This document shows, one piece after another, positions 59,390-64,000 of a DNA stretch of 64,000 nt. The position numbers and the translations under genes are program-made. Each line of letters begins with the position of its first letter. The stretch's first letter is position 1. This DNA comes from Struthio camelus (Eukaryota > Chordata > Aves > Struthioniformes > Struthionidae). The notes beneath the pieces were generated by a model that did not search any database, had not been told where the DNA came from, and saw nothing but the letters and a program-made list of their open reading frames with translations. The stretch is taken from NCBI RefSeq assembly GCF_040807025.1, contig NC_090953.1, forward strand, positions 21,064,997-21,128,996, given 5' to 3'.

Positions 59390-62300
59390 AAGCTCCTCAG
59401 ACTCAACCCAAAACAAATGATGTAATCAGACCTGCCTCTAGGTTAGAGCACCCTCAGAAAACTGATCCTATCCCTGATTTACCCCCCTTCTGCTGAGCTC
59501 CTGACAGGGCAGACTCCAGCGCGCAGGGAATTGAAATGTGGCACTTCAGAATTCTTCGGCAGAGACGCAAGCGCTTGAAAAATGCGTCCAATGCGTCCAC
59601 GCTCTTCTGGGCCATACCGCAGAAGGGATTTTCTAGCCTCGTTCAGAGCAGCTCCCACAACTGCCACACTTGGATCCGTGTGATTTAACATAATAGACCA
59701 GTGTGAGGACTGCAGGGAGGGGGAGCCAACGGAGGCTGTGCGAGGCACCATGGATACTTCCCATGAAAACCACCCAGCTGGTCAGAAAGGGATTTTTCTT
59801 TTTTAATTTGAAAGCACCTGAAACAGAATCTATGAAGCAGGGAAGACTGAAAAATCATGAAGAAATGGCCCCAGAGGCTAATGCTGTGAATAGTGTACAT
59901 ATGGAAAGGGGGAAAGAGGAAATGGAGAGGGAGAAAGGGTACAGGTGATGTCCTACTTTGCAGCTTATTGAGCAATAACCTCTTAAACCGAAGGCACCAT
60001 GGATAGCTGAAGAAGGGAGGGTAGGATTGGAGAGGCTGGTAGTAGTTTTAGCTCAGTACATTACTGTTTATGACTGTTACTAACTACTTACTACATCCCA
60101 TTAACAGCTATGCAGCATGTATTGGTTTTGATTGGTCAAATGCTTCATTACTTTTAGCATCATTATTTATCAAGTTCTGTTTAATTGTTTATTGTGATTA
60201 GATTTATTTCTTTTTGCTTGCAGCCATTCATGAGGCTGTTAAAGGGAAAGGGACTGTAGCTTGGCTCACTTCTGTCTGGAGCCCCAGCAGGGACCTGCTG
60301 TGGAGCACAGTTCTGGCCTGTTGCTGCTGGTCAGCAATAGCCCTACTCTTCCCAACCATGCAGGAGGCAGGGCAGAGAGCAGCAGCCGCTAAGGTCTTGT
60401 GGCTTTTTAGAAAGTAGCTGCCTCTGAGTAGAATTCCTCTCTCATACTTCTCCTCCGTATTTTGTAAACCTAGATTGTAATAGTTCATTCTGCTTGTTTT
60501 GGTTCAGCCACATGTAAGCAAGAGGGAGAGGGTGTGGGCTATTGTAGAAATGCTTTTAACGCCTTCTTTATTTTTCCATCTGGCTGTTGGCTTTTTAAAT
60601 GCCGTTAACCAAAAGAGAAGGATACTAAAGAGCATCTATCTGTCCTCCCTGTTCGTATGGAGAGGCATGCTGAGCGTGTTGAGATATGTGGGCCATCAGC
60701 ACAGAATTAATTGCTGCTGCATGTAGGACCTCTCCTAGCTTGCCAGAGGTTTGAACATACCATTTTGTAGGCTTCTGTAGACAAAATAGTTTTCTCATCA
60801 GCCTTCACACAAGTGGCAACTTGTGTGACGAGCTGCTGAGGCTGGTAGCAATCACAGCTGAAGATTACCTCCTCTACAAAAAGGCCCTTGTTGTGTAGGT
60901 GGGCGTGGACTGAGCTATCTGCCAAACTCTGCCTTCATATCTCCTTCTTACCTCTTTTCTGCCCATGTGCTTGAAAAGTGTGTTTTGATTCCTACGATCT
61001 TTTTGCATTTATACAGTCTACACCTCTCCTGCCCAGTTTCTGCTATAGTTTGGCTTGACGTCCTTGGGAGCAATTCTGGGCAGCACTTGTGCTTTCAAGG
61101 CTGGCTGGCTGGCTGCATAGAAGGCTGTGGCTTGCATGTTGCAGGCAAAGAGAAAAAAACCGCAACTTTCCCTGACACAGTTACCTGCCTGTATTCTGCA
61201 CAAACCACACAGGGCTTGCCATTTTATTCTCTCTTTTTTGAAATTTTATGTTGCTAGCACTTGCTCAACCTGACATGGAGATAGAGAATGGCTTTCACAA
61301 ATTGGTGGGGCTAGTGAGGAGTGGCTAGATTTGGATCCCTAGATTTGGAAAGGTTGAGCTGAAATTTTGTGATGTTGGTTTATTGTTCTTTAACTTACAC
61401 TATCTTCTACCTTCAATGTGGTAGTCATCCACAAAAGTGCATGTGTCCAGTTTAAGGCAACTCATCGTGCCGAACAGTAGATAGGACCTCTATGAACAGG
61501 GGGTTTGCCATATGAAAATATATATTTAAACACAGTATACAATAAGCAGAGCTAAGAACAGGGAGGATAAAAGCTGGTATGGAGAAAGGAGAAAAAAAAA
61601 AAACAAGAAAACCACAGCCACCCAGCAGGACCATGGGCTTCAGAGGAGACTCAACATTGTTATGAGATGTCTTGTTGAATGGAACTGCAGAAGTGCAATT
61701 ATAAGATAACATGATTCCATATGCTGTTTCTTACAAGTTGCGATTTCCCATTTTACCGCTGGGGCAAAGGAATGCAAAGGGTGAATGATAGGTTGTCTGA
61801 TGTCCCAGCGTTGGCGAAAAGTAGAGATTACAGTCCCCAAAGTTTAACACTCTGCCCCAGCTAGCAGCCAACACAGCCCTGCCTGCCTAAGAATCATGAA
61901 ACCTGTTTTAAAGCAGGACACGAGGATCAAATGCAGAGTGCTATTGGCCTGAATATGCGTTTGCTTATCAACTCTATTTTCTATTCCTCAGTTTCTCTCT
62001 AGAGCAGTGCTTTGCAAGGCTTTCAGTTCTGCTGTTCTCAGCTGAGAAGGTGGTGAAGTTTAGCTGACGCAAGCTCCCAGAGTTCCCTGGAGCAATGGTA
62101 ATAAAACATTGGCACCATCCAAATCTAATCTAGCTAACCAGGGCTGTGCAGGGCAGGCCAGATTTTTCCTAATTACACTGAAGCTTAGGCTGTTGTGGCA
62201 CTTCAACATGACGAATGCAATGAAGTATTAAACACAGCTTCACACTATATGAATGGAACGGCTTTAAAAATGTGTAATTCTGACTATTAAGATCTATTTC

Positions 62301-64000
62301 AAAGGGCAAAAGATGCAATGCCAGTATAGTTATTTTCAGCCAAATTCTTCTGTACCAGTTTCTCCTCACAGTCTCTGTATTTAGGGTTAGGAACAGCAAA
62401 AAAGCCAGGATATTGCTTCCCAGGACATTGTGCTACAGGAGTGAGACAATGATAGGGGAAATGGCCTTTAAGCAGGGAAAATTAAAGAGGAACACACTTG
62501 TCATGGAGGCATTTGTGATTTGACCTGGGCAGTGTAAGCCAGAATCAAGGCAGTTCTCTATTACAGCTGTTTAAGAGCTTCATGATTCTTGTATGCCTCA
62601 CTGAAATATGGTATGTATGTGAAGTGATCTCCCTGCAGTTCATCTTCCTAAGTAACTTAGGTTAGCAAAATACTAATTTAGTGAGAAAATTTACTCTTTT
62701 CTGTTGTTTATTTTACATGATACAGTTATTCAGTCTGAACATGTGCTGTCCTTCAGGTGATACAAACATGGGCTCGGCCGAATGTAGTACACTCAGTGTG
62801 CAACCACTAACATGTATCTTAGGCCACCAGCAAAGATTATTGGTGCTGCCTTCTGAGCAATGCAGTGCTCAGGCTTAAATATGCAAAAAAAAAGAGCAGC
62901 TCCTTGCTCATGTTTTAGTTTGGGGATGGTAGTAGTTGCTGTGGGCCCACAGGTCGAGTATTACAAGCGGACAGACATCTTTTAGGTAAATAAACACGTT
63001 CATGTGTAAATAGCCTTGTTTTGGAAATGGCTATCTGCATTTAGGTGGCCAGTACATGTTCTGCAGTTCATCAGCAAAGGAAATTCTGCTCCCTCTCACT
63101 TCCCTGTGAGTTCTACTAATCTGATGTACAAAAGCAAAGACCTCTGGGCTTTCCACTGCTTCTTTCCCCAGCATCAGTCCATTCCCACTGATTCATTTTG
63201 TCCATCCCATAACAAGGCATACTCAGAAAAAAACTGCAGATACAAACCAACAGGTACAACAATGACACTTGGCTCCCAGACTGGGAAACTGCTACTTATT
63301 AGCTCATGTTTTCCAATTTGTCCTTCATTTTCAGATTCGTAAATGTCCTATTTGTATTTGTCATTTCAGGAATTGCTTCATCACAGCAATGCCCTTTACT
63401 GTGGTGGGTATGGTATAAGAAGGGGACAGCAAAAGGAAAAGAAAAACTTAGAAAACAGTCATACTGTCGCCTTTTTCTACATGTGAGTTACCAAATTCAT
63501 TTATCAAACGAAACTCTGCCATTGCCAGGCAGACACATTTCATGATGGTGAACTCAAGAATTTTGGAAACAGAAATGAAACCAATGCACTTCCAGCAATT
63601 CCAGATTGCAAGGAATTAGAAATACTCTGTATCTTTATGATTTCTTGGCCCCACTGGCACATATTTTACAGCATCGTCCAACATATGCTCAGACAAAGTT
63701 TCTGCTGACACCCTGTGCTCCCTTTAGTTTGTCATATTGTGGTTTTCCCATGGAATGAATGTTGTAAAGCCATTTACTGGAAATAACTTGTTATAACATC
63801 TTGTGGGTTTATTGCAAATTAATTCCTTAATGCTTTCTAGCATGGAAGGGGTCATATCATTTCTGTTATGTAAGAATCAAATGAAGAGTTATCTATTCTA
63901 GCAGGAAATCAAATTGGGAATATGGGCTTTCAAATGTTCTTCAAGAACTATCAACACCTGCGCTGATGAGCAGATATATGAGAGTCAACCTTTAATGCCT
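59390..64000. other. Spacer upstream of CA12
   Basis: About 4.6 kb without a supported gene. It contains an old SINE at 61738-61890 and short A runs (61591-61603, 62884-62893). The open frames here, up to 108 codons, lack splice, codon or homology support. Confidence 0.7.
61738..61890 (-). mobile_element. Ancient MIR/CORE-type SINE relic
   Basis: 'gcgatttcccattttaccgc' followed by 'tggggcaaaggaatgcaaag' is the complement of the MIR core around ctcagtttcccc. 'gtctgatgtcccagc' and a final 'acagccctgcctgcct' follow in the expected order. Confidence 0.5.

Noticed and set aside
1..64000. CRISPR arrays, operons, ribosome binding sites, tRNA or rRNA genes
   Set aside because: The sequence is vertebrate nuclear DNA; no array, rRNA or tRNA cloverleaf was seen on either strand.

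Overview
The window is vertebrate nuclear DNA, most likely from a bird or at least a sauropsid. Genes are split into short exons with GT-AG introns, promoters sit in CpG islands, and there is a CR1 LINE 3' end at about 6.6-6.95 kb. Gene spacing is compact. Two genes are recognised with confidence, and their order and convergent orientation match the RAB8B - CA12 interval of human 15q22. Most of the remaining sequence is intron or spacer with few recent repeats, a few very old SINE/CR1 relics and some local duplications.

Layout. (1) 1-7872, plus strand: the last six coding exons of RAB8B, from the second switch region (residue Asp63 in human numbering) to the C-terminal prenylation motif. A long 3' UTR probably follows to about 12.06 kb. 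(2) About 13.67-13.83 and 14.38-14.90 kb: two CpG-rich patches. The second ends at a strong splice donor. (3) 14.8-29.3 kb, plus strand: four or five exons with compatible phases that would make a small single-pass membrane protein with a mitochondrial-presequence-like N terminus. I do not recognise the family, and the ATG is not settled. In mammals APH1B lies here; I see no APH1 coding sequence. (4) 28.76-59.22 kb, minus strand: CA12, a membrane-bound extracellular carbonic anhydrase, in nine located coding exons that splice in frame to 341 residues (human 354). It has a TATA box, an overlapping upstream ORF, and one GC-AG intron. (5) 59.4-64 kb: spacer upstream of CA12 with no gene that I can support.

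How the genes relate. RAB8B is a secretory and ciliary-trafficking GTPase. CA12 is a plasma-membrane ectoenzyme that interconverts CO2 and bicarbonate. They are neighbours by conserved synteny, not by pathway. The unrecognised plus-strand gene converges on CA12, and its last coding exon lies inside CA12's last intron on the opposite strand, so the two primary transcripts must overlap.

The best leads are the unrecognised small membrane-protein gene with its unresolved start, the missing APH1B, the antisense overlap with CA12, the GC donor in CA12, a perfect 12-bp-arm hairpin at 52215, and several local duplications. All coordinates come from reading splice sites by eye; no alignment or database search was run.
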